64,000 nucleotides of DNA from Forficula auricularia (Eukaryota; Arthropoda; Insecta; Dermaptera; Forficulidae). The position numbers were made by a program, and so were the translations under genes. The notes under the pieces were generated by a model that was not told where the DNA came from, ran no database searches, and saw only the letters and a list, made by a program, of their open reading frames with translations. Of the stretch, positions 11,728 to 22,392 are shown one piece after another. Positions within the stretch are counted from its first letter, which is position 1, and every line of letters begins with the position of its first letter. The stretch covers positions 4,409,190 through 4,473,189 of the forward strand of contig JALMQS010000816.1 in assembly GCA_024734495.1 (NCBI GenBank), given 5' to 3'.

Positions 11728-12366
11728 TAATAAATAATATTAAATCTAGAGAAGCCTTACTAGGGGTGCGCAAGAAGATGCTTTTAATGTTTAATAAGTG
11801 TAAAGAAATTGTATCATAAAAGAGACCTCTCATAACTCAGAAAGACCTGATGAAAAATAAATTTTTGCGAATCTAATCAAGGACAATAAAGTTGAATAGA
11901 TTACTCTTAAAATCATAGTGACCTTGCTATCTTGTTTTTATTTTGACCCCTCCACTCAGGCACAAAGAGCCTACAAACTCGATAACAATAAATTGCTCTC
12001 TGATTTTGAAACTCTAATACCTATATGGTAAAAATCTTGGGAGAATTCATTTGAGTAGCTTAGAGAGAGTTAATGGGACGAAAATTATTAGATTATTATG
12101 GTTGTTATAAAATAATTAGTTAAAATGACAAGTGAAAAGCTATACGAAACCGTCTGTATGTATTTGAATTCCACTCGCACTTGACCTATTGTTTTTTCAA
12201 TCTCACTTATATAGAAAGGAAAATTTTACATTACCCTCTATTAACAATCGCCTCAGATATTTTGATTAAAATGTTATGTTAGAAAAAACTTTTAGTATTA
12301 GATGTTTTTTCTAGGAGACGGATGGATAGATTTAAAACTGAGGATTGAATGGAAGGTAATTTCAAC
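11728..12366. other. Spacer, no gene seen
   Basis: No coding or repeat signal that I can support. Confidence 0.35.
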
Positions 12367-12930
12367 GACAATTTAATTCATACACTAAAAGTCCCATAAG
12401 CAACGGTGTTTCTGTCACTATGACAGAGAAAAAAGTTTACCCTAACTTTTCCAGCGACAAAACTGAACCTAGCTTCAAGATTCTAGTAGGCCTGCATCAT
12501 TATTGATTCATTAAATTAAATAAATTTATTAAATTAATAATTAAATTGATTAATAATTATTAATTAATTAATTAATATTAAATTAAATTAAATTAATATT
12601 AAATTAATTAATTAATTAATAATTAATATTAAATTAATAATTTATTAAATTATTTATTAAATTTATTAAATAAATTAAACGTATTGATTCATTAAATTGT
12701 CTTATCGAATTACACTCAAGCTTTTTTTGGGTCGAAGTAAACTTGATATTTTATAATTCGAGTTTTGTTGCCTTTGGGCAATTTAACTCAAAAAATTACC
12801 AGAAAAAATTACTCGTCCTACGGACTCGTAATTTTTTCACAGGTAGTTTTTTTCGTTTAATTGCCAGGCAACAAAATTCTCAATAAATGTCAAGTTTACT
12901 TCGGCAAAAAAAGCTCTCGTGTAATTATAA
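12367..12930 (+). mobile_element. Two-module element 'FL', copy 1
   Basis: Left part starts GACAATTTAATTCATACAC and ends with its approximate inverse at 12701. It is followed by a 220-bp imperfect hairpin from AATTACACTCAAGC to CTCGTGTAATT. The same two parts occur together at 55144-55648 and in reverse at 48393-48770. At 55144 they split an IJ element, so the two parts move as one unit. Here the middle is replaced by about 180 bp of pure A/T (TTAAT-type repeat). No coding capacity. Confidence 0.55.
12503..12680. repeat. Pure A/T low-complexity tract
   Basis: About 180 bp with essentially only A and T, built from TTAAT and ATTAATTA repeats. It replaces about 110 bp present in the 55144 copy of the same element. 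Confidence 0.85.
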
Positions 12931-12994
12931 GTGATAAAAAATAATTCCCAATAAAAGAAGATTTATTGGAAACTTTTCTTTTTACACTTTTGAA

Positions 12995-13030
12995 CGGACG
13001 TTTAGGAGGTTCTTCCGTCCTTCTTCAGGG
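12995..13030 (-). ncRNA. Decayed Penelope-type hammerhead-like motif
   Basis: On the minus strand: CCCTGAAGAAGGACGG, a loop, then CCTCCTAAACGTCC. The CTGAAGA box and a short stem II fit the minimal hammerhead ribozymes known from Penelope-like elements, but the GAAA box is altered, so it is probably inactive. Confidence 0.35.
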
Positions 13031-13271
13031 TTAAATCTTCTTTGCCTATCATTCAATCCTCAGTTTAATAATTAAAAAATTAAGTTGAGCCACATGAATT
13101 TACCATATATCTGTCCGCTTCTAATATACAGAAATTATATATAAAATTAAAATGTCATTGAAAATACTATATTGTTTAGTAGAGTTACTTAACAGCGTTA
13201 TTTATTCATGATGTGAAATCAATGATGAAGGTCAAACCTTCGAAACTATAGTCTTTAACAAATCAATTATA

Positions 13272-13624
13272 TACCGGATGAGTTTTTTATCTTGAGACAG
13301 TCTTATTACTCATAAACAGTGCATTATATGAAAAAAGTTTCAAACGAAAGTTTGTTTATATCGAGGGGGAAACTAATCTACGGTATTGTTTGTCGACGTA
13401 GAACAAGCTTTCATGGGTATTTCAAGGTCAAGTTCTGTTTTTTAAATATAACTCTATATGGGCTGCCTTCCATTACATTCAATTATAATAACTCTATATT
13501 TATCTAAACGTCTACTTAATCTACAAAAAAAAAACTGAACATTTCATATGGACTATTTTTTATACGACATCAAATAAACAAAATACATGAATCGACTGGA
13601 TCTCAAAAAAAATCTTTTATTATT
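13272..13624 (+). mobile_element. Single arm of the long-TIR ITm element
   Basis: Matches the left arm of the element at 22393-23605, from CCGGATGAGTTTTTTATC through GATCTCAAAAAAAATCTT. The other arm and the interior are missing. Confidence 0.6.
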
Positions 13625-13663
13625 ATTATTTGACTTGATTATCAACCATATTACCATATAGTT

Positions 13664-14100
13664 CGAAATAAATAAAAAAAAATATATCCCCCAAGTTTCA
13701 AGTCTATCAATTATAACCTGTGCCCCCAGCGATGTAAGTTTCTCATCTAAATAACATGGGATTTTCATCAGAATTATTACAGATTTTTAGCTATTATAAT
13801 TTTAGAGTTACAGATTGATAAAATACTGATATATCTTAGTGTTACTTTGTTATAGAATCCAAAATTATAATAGCTGAAAATTTGTAAAAATTCTGAGGGT
13901 TGCCTACTATTATAAGGATAAAGTATACAGAGTTTAAAATTTTTTGAACCATTACTTTGGCCAGAATAAAAAATTGATCTTTCAATGGCAAAAACCCCGC
14001 ATGTTATTTAGATGAGAAACTTATACCGCTGTGGGGCACAGGTTATAATTGAGATAGAGACTAGAAACTTGGGAGATATTTTTTTTTTATTTATTTCCAA
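13664..14100. mobile_element. Foldback MITE with about 150-bp arms
   Basis: Left arm (TCCCCCAAGTTTCAAG, then ATTATAACCTGTGCCCC and GTAAGTTTCTCATCTAAATA) is mirrored on the right by the complements around 13980-14085. Two inner arms share AAATTATAATAGCTGAAAAT. No open frame of note. Confidence 0.6.
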
Positions 14101-14195
14101 CTACATGAACCCTTGTCAGCGTAAAAATTCGAAAATACCCAAAATAAGGAGCACCCTAATATATATATAATATAAATAAATACAAATATTTTATA

Positions 14196-14864
14196 AATAA
14201 GCTGACGTGTTTTGATGTGGCCATCCACTTGACTTTACCATACAAGCTGGCCACTAAAATTATTTATAATCATGTAGGGGGGTTAGTTTTTGCATTTTTA
14301 GACTCCTGGGGGCCCAGTGATTATGTAAACAAAATTTGGTTAAGTTTGTTAAATGGCCAATATTTTCATTTTTGTGACCCTGCACCCCCCCCCATTTTGA
14401 GCGGTTAGTTTTTACATTTTTAGACTTCTGGGGGTCCACTGATTATGTATACAAAATTTGGTTGAGTTTGCTTAAACGGCCTAGATTTTTAATTTTTAAC
14501 CCCTCCTCCACCCCCATTAATTTTAGGTCGATATGCACCATAATCTAATCAGCTCTTAATCTCAATAGACCAAAACTACGTGTGAAATTTGGTTTCGATA
14601 TTCAAACTAATTTTTGAGCTAGCTAAAATTTGGTAACGCACAGGCTAACCAACTAACAAATAATCAGACTAACTAACAGACATTTTGACAAAACAATTAT
14701 TATCTCAAAAAATATAATTTTTTCGATATTCACTTATTAGAGCTTTTTTGTAGACCAAAATGCCATGGTTTTGCTCAATTTTTTTAATCAAAATAGTTTG
14801 AGCCATTTTTGAGATATTTCGAAAAAAAGAAGGAAAAAACAATACCCTGTATGGTAAAGTAAAA
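14196..14864 (-). mobile_element. IJ family copy
   Basis: J end AATAAGCTGACGTGTTTTGA at left, I end CCCTGTATGGTAAAGTAAAA at right, with two of the shared GTATACAAAATTTGG modules and poly-C runs between. Short frames here read the modules. Confidence 0.6.
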
Positions 14865-15019
14865 ACAATCTTCGAACGTTTTTTAAATTTAAATTTCATT
14901 GATAAAGTGAGAAATTCTCCCGAACAGATTTGAGTTTTTATAAACGTCCGAAGATTGTTTTTTTATAAAAGATTTGTATTTATTTATATTAAAAAAACAT
15001 AACAATTTAACATTTTTTA

Positions 15020-15228
15020 CAAATTTTTTCTGAAATAATTGAACCGCGAAAAGTTAAATAGTATAATCAATAATTTCTTATGTTAATTCTACATATTTTG
15101 TCGGGTACTCAATTTTATTTTTCACTTTTCAAAAAAAAAAAAAAAAATGATTTCTAAATATGTAGAATTAACTTAAGAAATTATTGATTATACTATTTAA
15201 CTTTCACGGTACAATTATTTCAGAAAAA
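15020..15228. mobile_element. Hairpin MITE with about 75-bp arms
   Basis: TTCTGAAATAATTGAACCG and GTTAAATAGTATAATCAAT on the left are mirrored at 15153-15226. The centre holds a 17-A run. Confidence 0.7.
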
Positions 15229-15629
15229 ATTAAAAAAAAAACTAAAATCTTAATTTGTCTAAAATGTTTTATATATGCATTTTTTATTCGCAAGTTTAGA
15301 AGCTAGAGAGCACAAAATTTAATTGGTTCGCTTATTAGAAATACAAATAATATATTTTGATACCAGAAACAAATTTATAGGTACTTTTCTTTCATGAGTT
15401 GTTATGGCTAATGGAATTCAGAAACATGAACAAAAAAAACATGTTTGAAAATGACTTTCACCATGTTTTGATTATCAATACCTATACATATACTATTATA
15501 ATGAGTAAAAATTTCATTTTTTGGAATAAATTCAATACTAAGGGACCCGTCCGGGATATACTGACGAAAGTATCGATACGTGTAGTTTATAGGTACTTTG
15601 TAGCTTTGTACTTTTCTTATCTTATCTTA
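15229..15629. other. Spacer, no gene seen
   Basis: An open frame covers 15399-15785 but runs into the next repeat and has no recognisable domain. I do not call it. Confidence 0.35.
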
Positions 15630-16726
15630 TCTTATTATATTAAACGAGCAATTCTTGTATATATATATATATATATATATAGTAATCGGTTTCTCGAAAA
15701 CGGCTCTAACGATTTCGATGAAATTCACGGGTTAGGGAGTTTTTGTCTTGACATTTCGATCTGTCACGGTCTCATCTTCGTCTAAGTTGTTTTTGATGGG
15801 TTTTTTGTTAATTGAAATAATTATTCACAGGTGGTTGTCTCGATAAAAATATTTATTTACATTTTTATTCAATTTCCTTTTAGTAAATAATTGGTTTTTT
15901 TAATTTTATATCCCACAATAAGATTATTACAATTATTTTTATATATTAAAAATTGGGCAATTTAATTGATTAAAAATCGAGTTTTAAATCCCACAAATAT
16001 TAATTTGACAATTTAATTGATGAACTCAAAAATTGTTATTTAATTAAAAAAAATAATTACTTTATTTATTTATATACCTATATACACATAATCTGTGAAC
16101 CACCGAGGACTAGAAATGCAAAAACTGGGTGCGTGGGCGTGGGCGGGGGTAGATGTGGGGGTGCAGGAGGTGGGGTGCAGTGGTAGAGGGTCCGGGGTTT
16201 CGGGGGTGAAGTGGGGGCGTGTGGGTGTAGGTGTGAGGTGGGGCGGGAGGGTGCAGAAGGTGGGGTGAAGTGATGGGGGTCCGGGGGCGAGGGGTTTCGG
16301 GGACTAATATATAGCTATTAACTGAAGCAAAAATTTACCTGTGGCCAGGTACTTTAATTAAATAAAGGTATTTTTCTATAAATTAATTTATTAGAAAATC
16401 AATTTCATTCTCTTAAAAAATCCGACAATTCGAAGGATCGTACCTCCTTCTTCAGGATTTAAAAGGGTCAACGAACCAACCTCGGTGTATATTAATATTT
16501 TTTTTGATTGCAATTCCATTCAAAACTTTGTGGCCAGTGATAATATGTCTTGATGATGGCCATAGCGGGTGTAAACGTTGGTAAAAATATAAATTAAGTT
16601 TTATTTGATTTTGGCTGCGATTAAAAATCGAACTTTTCACCTGTATTTAAAATTAAAAATAATATTAATATATCGCTTTTAACCGAATCAAAAATTTACC
16701 GCGCAATGCTCGGTGTTCCAGGTACT
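15630..16726 (+). mobile_element. Hel-C element, copy 3
   Basis: Starts TCTTATTATATTAAACGAGCA followed by a TA microsatellite. It contains a G-rich block (16121-16305), an internal Hel-C-like end (CCTGTGGCCAGGTACTT, about 16338), a reversed block with a hammerhead-like CTGAAGAAGGAGG (minus, 16440-16457), and a second end at 16726 (CCAGGTACT). It therefore looks like two Hel-C pieces joined. Confidence 0.5.
16121..16305 (+). repeat. G-rich tract inside Hel-C
   Basis: About 185 bp with many GGG runs and phrases such as GGTGCAGGAGGTGGGGTGCA, in otherwise AT-rich DNA. Resembles the tract at 4801-4879. Confidence 0.75.
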
Positions 16727-16770
16727 AAATATTAAGTATGGTGTCTATATTATATCCTTGGGCGTTTTCC

Positions 16771-17016
16771 TTAAAATTTGATTGGATTGTTTAAATATTT
16801 GTGACTTATATATAACCAGAATATAATTAACGAAATTGTGATAAAGGTTAGAGCACGAATTAATAAATATTTCCTGCAACAGTAAACATGTCGACACGAT
16901 TGGACGGCTTCCATCCAAGGTTCTTTCAAGTATGCATTTATATGCCTACTACGATGCCGTCCAAAGTAAAATATAAATACATCGAGATCTAGAACTTGGC
17001 TCCAGGCTACATGCAT
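16771..17016 (-). CDS. Candidate small membrane-protein ORF (uncertain)
   Basis: An open frame on the minus strand in DNA that matches no repeat in the window. A likely internal Met gives a 47-residue peptide with a Cys-rich start (MEAVQSCRHVYCCRKY) followed by one hydrophobic segment (LIRALTFITISLIIFWLYI). That is the layout of a type II signal anchor. A plus-strand frame (16996-17199) next to it also encodes a hydrophobic segment, so chance cannot be excluded. No family is recognised. It may be a first exon, but I see no good donor site. Function unknown. Confidence 0.25.
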   Translation of the reverse strand: MHVAWSQVLDLDVFIFYFGRHRSRHINAYLKEPWMEAVQSCRHVYCCRKYLLIRALTFITISLIIFWLYISHKYLNNPIKF

Positions 17017-17219
17017 AACCAGATAAATTTACCGTTATCTGTGAATGTTTTGCTTATATTCACTTTCTATTATGTATCAGTTATTTACTTCGCTAGAATC
17101 AAGAGGCTGTTTTGTGGTAAAAAATTGAAATCATCAATTAAATTATACGATATTAAGAAACTCGCAGTTTGCTCCAATGTAAACAAATCACTCAGGTGAT
17201 TTATTATTTAAAATAATAG

Positions 17220-17849
17220 AACTGTTGTGTTTGGGAGTCATTTGATAACTTTAAAAATGATTTTTTTGCAATATGGTAGTATTGGCTGTTTGAATTGTAA
17301 CAAATTCAATCTAGTTTAAAAATGTTTAGAGTGGTCTTTGTCGAAAACGAGTTCCTTCATGGTCAAAATAGGAAAACAATCGAAAAAAGTGCAAGTTTTT
17401 GGGTGATCCGTGGAGGCTGTCGAGGTCGAAAACTTGGATTTTGCGCTTGAGCCAGAACGGTTGGCCGGAGCAAAAAATCTAAATAATGAAATTTGTAGGA
17501 AATTTTATGAACTTTTATTATTAATAGAAAGGTTATTTACGAAAAGTTGATAGTTTTCGAGTTATAAGAGAAACTCCGACAATATAATGTACATTTTCAC
17601 CTTTTTTTGCATTTTCTACAATGTTGGGTCACGAAATTCTGGTGGGAGACCTCAGATTTGGATTCAGCGCCCCAAAAAACATATATATGCAAAAAATCAG
17701 AACTACCCCAAAACTTTCCTGATAAAAACACAATTAAACTGGACTAATAGTAATTAAGGAATAACATATAAAATAATCATTTCATGGTATTGATTATTAT
17801 TTAATAATTATTTAATAATAACTCGGTACTGAAAAAAAAAAATTTAGAG
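17220..17849. other. Spacer, no gene recognised
   Basis: Mixed-composition DNA with no open frame of note. It looks like old repeat sequence. Confidence 0.35.
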
Positions 17850-17967
17850 TAAGGGGCCGTCCATATAGAAATTTGATTTTTGTGACATCACCCCCTGTCA
17901 CATTTTGTCACAAATCTGAGATGCCCCTCCCCCTTACTGTGTGACGTAATTTATGGACGGCCCCTAA
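17850..17967. mobile_element. Short MITE with AGGGGCCGTCC ends
   Basis: Begins AAGGGGCCGTCCATA and ends TTATGGACGGCCCCT, about 115 bp with no coding. It is a small inverted-repeat DNA transposon derivative. Its superfamily is not settled from the ends. Confidence 0.7.
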
Positions 17968-18023
17968 CAAATTTCTGGCATACGCAGATATTTTCATATA
18001 TTATTTATAATGTGATAAAAATA

Positions 18024-18942
18024 CTACTGTGGGCAATAAATAGTAAGACTTTGTTCTTAATTTTAAAATTCTTTATTTATTCTTCCAAATCTATTTCGCC
18101 CCCCTGAAAGTAATCCCCCCGGCCTCAATACACTTGTGCCAACGTTTTTTCCAATCCTCGAAACAGTTGTTAAAGCCAATTTCCGGAATAGCCTTCAATG
18201 CGCGCAGCGATTCGCGTTTAATATCTTCAATTGACTCAAAACGGTTTCCCCGGAGCGGTCGTTTGAGTTTGCTGAACAGTCAAGAAGTCAAGGAGCTAAA
18301 TCAGGCGGTGGTTGTGGAACGATATTGATTGAATTTTTGGCGAAAAACTCACTAATAATCAATGCAGTATGCGAAGGTGCATTTCGTGGTGCAAAAACGA
18401 AGAGTTGTCGGCCCATAATTCCGGCCTCTTTTTACGAATAGCTTCGCGCAAACTACGCATAACACTCAAATAGTATTCCTTGTTGACAGTTTGGCCAGTC
18501 GGAAGGAATTCGGAGTGCACCACACCTCGATAATCGAAGAAAACTGTCAACAGGACCTTGATTTTTTTACTTGTTCGTTGTCAACGCGTTCTCGACCCTC
18601 TTTGAACAGATTGTACCAACCAAAAACACTTGCTCGCGAATACAATTATCACCGAAGGCATTTTGCAACATACTGAACGTTTCGGCACCAGAAATTTGAT
18701 TCCGCACACAAAATTTAATGGAACTTCTTTGTTGAATAATTTCACTCATTGTAAAAATCGCCGAATGCACTTTTTGTACTACAGAAAGACAAGCGTATAC
18801 TAAACAAAAATGATTATTTTGATGTGACATTTGGCACAGATGTCACTGACAGTCATACCAACCTAGAAAAAATATATTTCGACGAATGGGTTTCCGCGCG
18901 AAATTTAAATTAAAAAGTCTTACTATTTATTGCCCACAGTAG
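18024..18942 (-). mobile_element. mariner element, internally deleted
   Basis: Inverted ends CTACTGTGGGCAATAAATAG (18024) and its complement (18942) are flanked by TA on both sides (18022-18023 and 18943-18944), the mariner target duplication. The element is 919 bp, shorter than the usual 1.3 kb. The minus strand holds a broken mariner transposase. The ends look intact, so it could be moved by a transposase supplied elsewhere. Confidence 0.9.
18068..18749 (-). pseudogene. mariner transposase remnant
   Basis: The N-terminus (starts MSEIIQQRSSIKFC) matches mariner transposases, DDD-type cut-and-paste enzymes. After about 50 residues the frame jumps straight to the later catalytic core (TVFFDYRGVVHSEFLPTG and YYLSVMRSLREAIRKKRPE). 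The rest of the helix-turn-helix region and the first catalytic Asp are gone. A one-base frameshift breaks the HHDNAP motif that carries the second Asp, and the following PYSPDLAP block is also damaged. The WKKRWHKCIEAGG C-terminus is readable near 18110, with a further frameshift. Clearly dead. Confidence 0.9.
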
Positions 18943-20186
18943 TATAATATAGATTAAGAATATTTCTATATAAATTAATTTTATGATCAATAAAATTAAA
19001 TACTAATCAATGTGTATTACAAAAAAAAAATTATTATATTAGTTTTTCAGCTCTGTTTTAAAATATTAAGTATTTTGGAAAAAGCTCATTTTAGATTATA
19101 TTCTTTTTTAATGAACTTTATTCTGGCTCTTTCTGTGTGCCTTTTCAAGAATTTTAAGTATGAAGGATTTTAAGTAATTTGCTTGGGAAATTTCATCCTA
19201 ATTTAAAAAAGCAGCCAAGTGCGAGCCCGACTCACGCACAAGGGCTCTGTAATGAGCGGATATATTGTGAAACAACTTTATAGGCTCATAGCGCCTGACT
19301 GTGACATCAAAATAAAAATCTGTTTAATATGATTTTAAAAGTACCAAGTAGTAATTTTTTTTTTCATAGATCATACAACCCCATTATTTTATAGCACCAA
19401 TATAGTTTTCCTCTAAAGTACTCACACTCTATGCTACTTTTAGGAATTCTTAAAATAAAATGGTTGCATAATTAGAAGGGGACGTATCACCGCGAGTAAA
19501 CTTTGTATAAACGGATAAACGTTCGACTGGAGTATCAAAACAATATTAAAAAAGCTAATATGCTTATACAATAGGGAAGAACGAAAATGTCTTTTATTTT
19601 GTATTTGTAATCGTGGCCAAAATTTGCATTTTAGGTTCATAAAGAAGGGGCAAAAATTTGGTTGTCATATTTCAATATCTTAAGGTGCCGCAGAGAGGTT
19701 TAATATTGTTAAAAATTTGAAAATTTTGAAAAAATCATTTTTTGAAAAATGTTTTTAATGTTTTCTTCTGCATGTATTTGTTCAAAATGTAGTTGTAAGC
19801 CAAGAAAATGATTATTTATATTACAAAATAGCAACTTATTGGAAAATTACCATATTTGAAATAATAGTAAAAAAAATTGCATTTATATTAAATTATATCG
19901 TTCTTGCTGCACCTTAAGACATGCTCCAATGACTTTTATATTTTGTTTTCGTCTTTTCTACTACTAAACGCAACATTTCCAGGCTATTACAAATAAAAAA
20001 AATAAAAATTTGTATTTTTCGTTTCACCCTATTATACAGGCTCGGCATGACTTAATAATGTCTATAAATAATTATTTATAATTTATAAAAAAATGAAAAA
20101 AATATTTTTTGAAAAGATGGAATTTTTAATAAATCAAGGATTTAAAAAATATTTTTTTATAGCCTTATCTTACAATCTTAGGCATT
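18943..20186. other. Long spacer, no gene recognised
   Basis: AT-rich. Near 19205-19250 it has GTGCGAGCCCGACTCACGCA, which looks like part of a dispersed insect repeat. No exon is supported. Confidence 0.35.
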
Positions 20187-21250
20187 TTTAACGAACTTCA
20201 AAAAAGGAGGAGGTTCTCTATTCGACTGAATTTATTTTTTTTACTTTATCCAATGCAAAGCATGGGGAAAGTATTGTAATCGGTCTCGCGGCAAGCGCGA
20301 CTTCAAAGGGTCCTCAGGTAAAGACTACGGAACCCATGGACACAATTAAAGTCACAAATTGTAGTATTCAATTAGGTTGAATTTTAGCACGTGACGGTTT
20401 TGCCAAAAATTGCATGGGGTCTCGCCGAGAGGCCAAAAAGTGCGATTTTTTCATTTAGTGCGTGCGGATGGATGGACGTATGGATGGATGGATTTTATCG
20501 TTTTTTTGGCCCACAATTTTTTCCACACCGTTGCACCTAATGAAATGAAATTTTAAACCTATCATTATTTTAACAAAATGAAGCTTGAGTTGTTTGCCAT
20601 AAAAGAATTTAGTCTTTTTGATTCTTCTATGTTTTCAGTAGAGGTTGCCATTAATAGTCAAAACATCAAAAATGGAATGCTATAAGGTTATTCCTCTAGT
20701 ATTAGATAAGAATCGATCGCTATTTTTGATTTTAAGTCGATTCTTCCATGTCTTCAGCAATGGTTACCAATAATAAGCGAAACGCCAAAAATCGCGAGGA
20801 GACCCCATGTAATTTTTGGCAAAACCGTCACGTGCTAAAATTGAACCTAATTGAATACTACAATTTGTGACTTTAATTGAGACCATGTGTTCCGTAGACT
20901 TTACCTGAGGAGCCTTTGAAGTCGCGCTTGCCGCGAGACCGATTACAATACTTTACCCATTCTTCGCATTGGATAAAGTAAAAAATAAATGCAACAAATA
21001 AAATACACTAAAAGGTATAAAATAATTATTACTTTATTTAGTTAAAACTAAACGACGAAATATTAATATGAAATTACTTTTTGAAGTCGGTGCCAAACAA
21101 ACTATACCTATAGTAACTATACTATATACTAACTATACTCAAGAGAGCGTATCCGCCAAACATACTAAGTAAGATCCGTCGAGTGCGATTCATAAAATGT
21201 ATACATTTGGCACCGACTTCAAAAAGTAATTTCATGTTAATATTTCGTAG
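20187..21250. mobile_element. 'RC' hairpin family fragment, split by a foldback
   Basis: The left part has ACTTCAAAAAAGGAGGAGG and the right part (20984-21250) has AATGCAACAAATAAAATACA through TTTTTGAAGTCGGTGCCAAA. Both match the copies at 36386-37870. A foldback (20239-20983) interrupts it. Confidence 0.55.
20239..20983. mobile_element. Foldback element with about 185-bp inverted arms, carrying Helitron-derived DNA
   Basis: Ends TTTACTTTATCC and GGATAAAGTA extend into long arms (AAGTATTGTAATCGGTCTCG, then GCACGTGACGGTTTTGCC, mirrored on the right). The centre (20590-20795) is the reverse complement of the 119-bp unit region and flank of the Hel-A Helitron. The outer arms share AAGTATTGTAATCG with the I end of the IJ family. 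Confidence 0.75.
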
Positions 21251-21255
21251 TTTAG

Positions 21256-21506
21256 TTGTAACCCATCCACCGGCCCCATCCCACCACCCCAGTAGGCCTC
21301 TGGACCCTCACCTGAACCCCCCACTCCACCCTGCACCATCACACAATCACCCGGACCCCACCCCCGCGCCCTCGACCTCCGGCCCACCCATCCCACCCCG
21401 CACCACCCCACTAAGCCTCTGGATCCTCACCTGAACCCTCACTCCTCACTGCACCACTCCACCCCCCGTGCCCTCCACCCCTTGAACTCCACCCCCGCAC
21501 CCATTT
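21256..21506. repeat. C-rich tract
   Basis: About 250 bp made mainly of C runs with phrases such as TGGACCCTCACCTGAACCCC. It is the complement-type counterpart of the G-rich tracts in Hel-C. The proline-rich open frame at 21183-21434 is a reading of this repeat. Confidence 0.75.
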
Positions 21507-21649
21507 TTTTCATTTCTAGCCTTCTGGTGACCCACAGATTATGTATACAAAATTTGGTTGAGTTTGGTCAAAGAGCAAGAATTTTCACATTTTGACCCTC
21601 CCCCCTTTTTGGGTGATTTTTTGGGGGAATTTTTTTAAATAAAAGTTGT

Positions 21650-22016
21650 CAGAAATCACATCCTATACAACTTTGCTCATATTAAAATTTGCTGTAGAGT
21701 TAATAGTTTACGAGTTATTTGATAATTTTCATCCGTGCGCCCCCCCAAACTCCCTTCTGGGGTCAAAATATCAAAACGTTATATAGCTAAAAACGTAAGT
21801 TAGAAGATATCTGATGTAATAATGAAATTTCATAATAATCCCTTCAGCCGTTTTTACGTGAATCGTGAGCAACTTTTCGGAAACGACGGAAACATACAGA
21901 CAGACAGAAATTTTGTTGAGGGTGTTTTCGTTCATAGCTTTGCTTGAAACGTGTGCAACCAAAATTTGGCGTGATTTGGAGCAATGTACAGACAAAACCT
22001 TAATTTTATATATAGA
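21650..22016 (-). mobile_element. Possible Helitron-like 5' region
   Basis: On the minus strand a TC start (22016, preceded by A) opens TCTATATATAAAATTAAGG, similar in style to Hel-A but with different downstream sequence. It then runs into low-complexity repeat DNA. No matching 3' end was found. Confidence 0.3.
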
Positions 22017-22392
22017 TAGAGGTAAAAATAATTAAAATGATTTCATATTTGAGATATCACTATATTTGGAAAGTCGCAAGAAGAGGAGAGTTAATTTAGC
22101 AGGAAATGCGGGGAAAAGCAATCAAGATGCCTAAGGGCTTTTCCCCCGTCTAGCTAACGCCATCCGGAGGTCCATTTCTTTTCTGATGAATTAAAAGGAT
22201 CTGAGGTCGAGCAAAGCAGAGTCCACTCTAATATCTCTGATCCGGTTTTACTTTCGCTTTTCTCGCCAATAAACACATTCACAAACATATTCATTAGATC
22301 TTTTTAGATTTATATTTCTAAATTCGTTACTTTTTTAATTTTTATTTTTTACTTGATTATTACCAAATCATGATAATTTAAAGTAAAATATA
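22017..22392. other. Spacer with AATAAA-bearing block, no gene recognised
   Basis: 22075-22270 is less AT-rich than its surroundings and ends with CGCCAATAAACACATTC, which resembles a polyadenylation region or an LTR fragment. No open frame supports a gene. Confidence 0.3.

Noticed and set aside
15399..15785. 128-residue frame
   Set aside because: Runs across a TA microsatellite into a Helitron-like repeat; no motif.
21183..21434. 83-residue proline-rich open frame
   Set aside because: It reads a C-rich repeat tract; the composition is that of the repeat and not of a domain.
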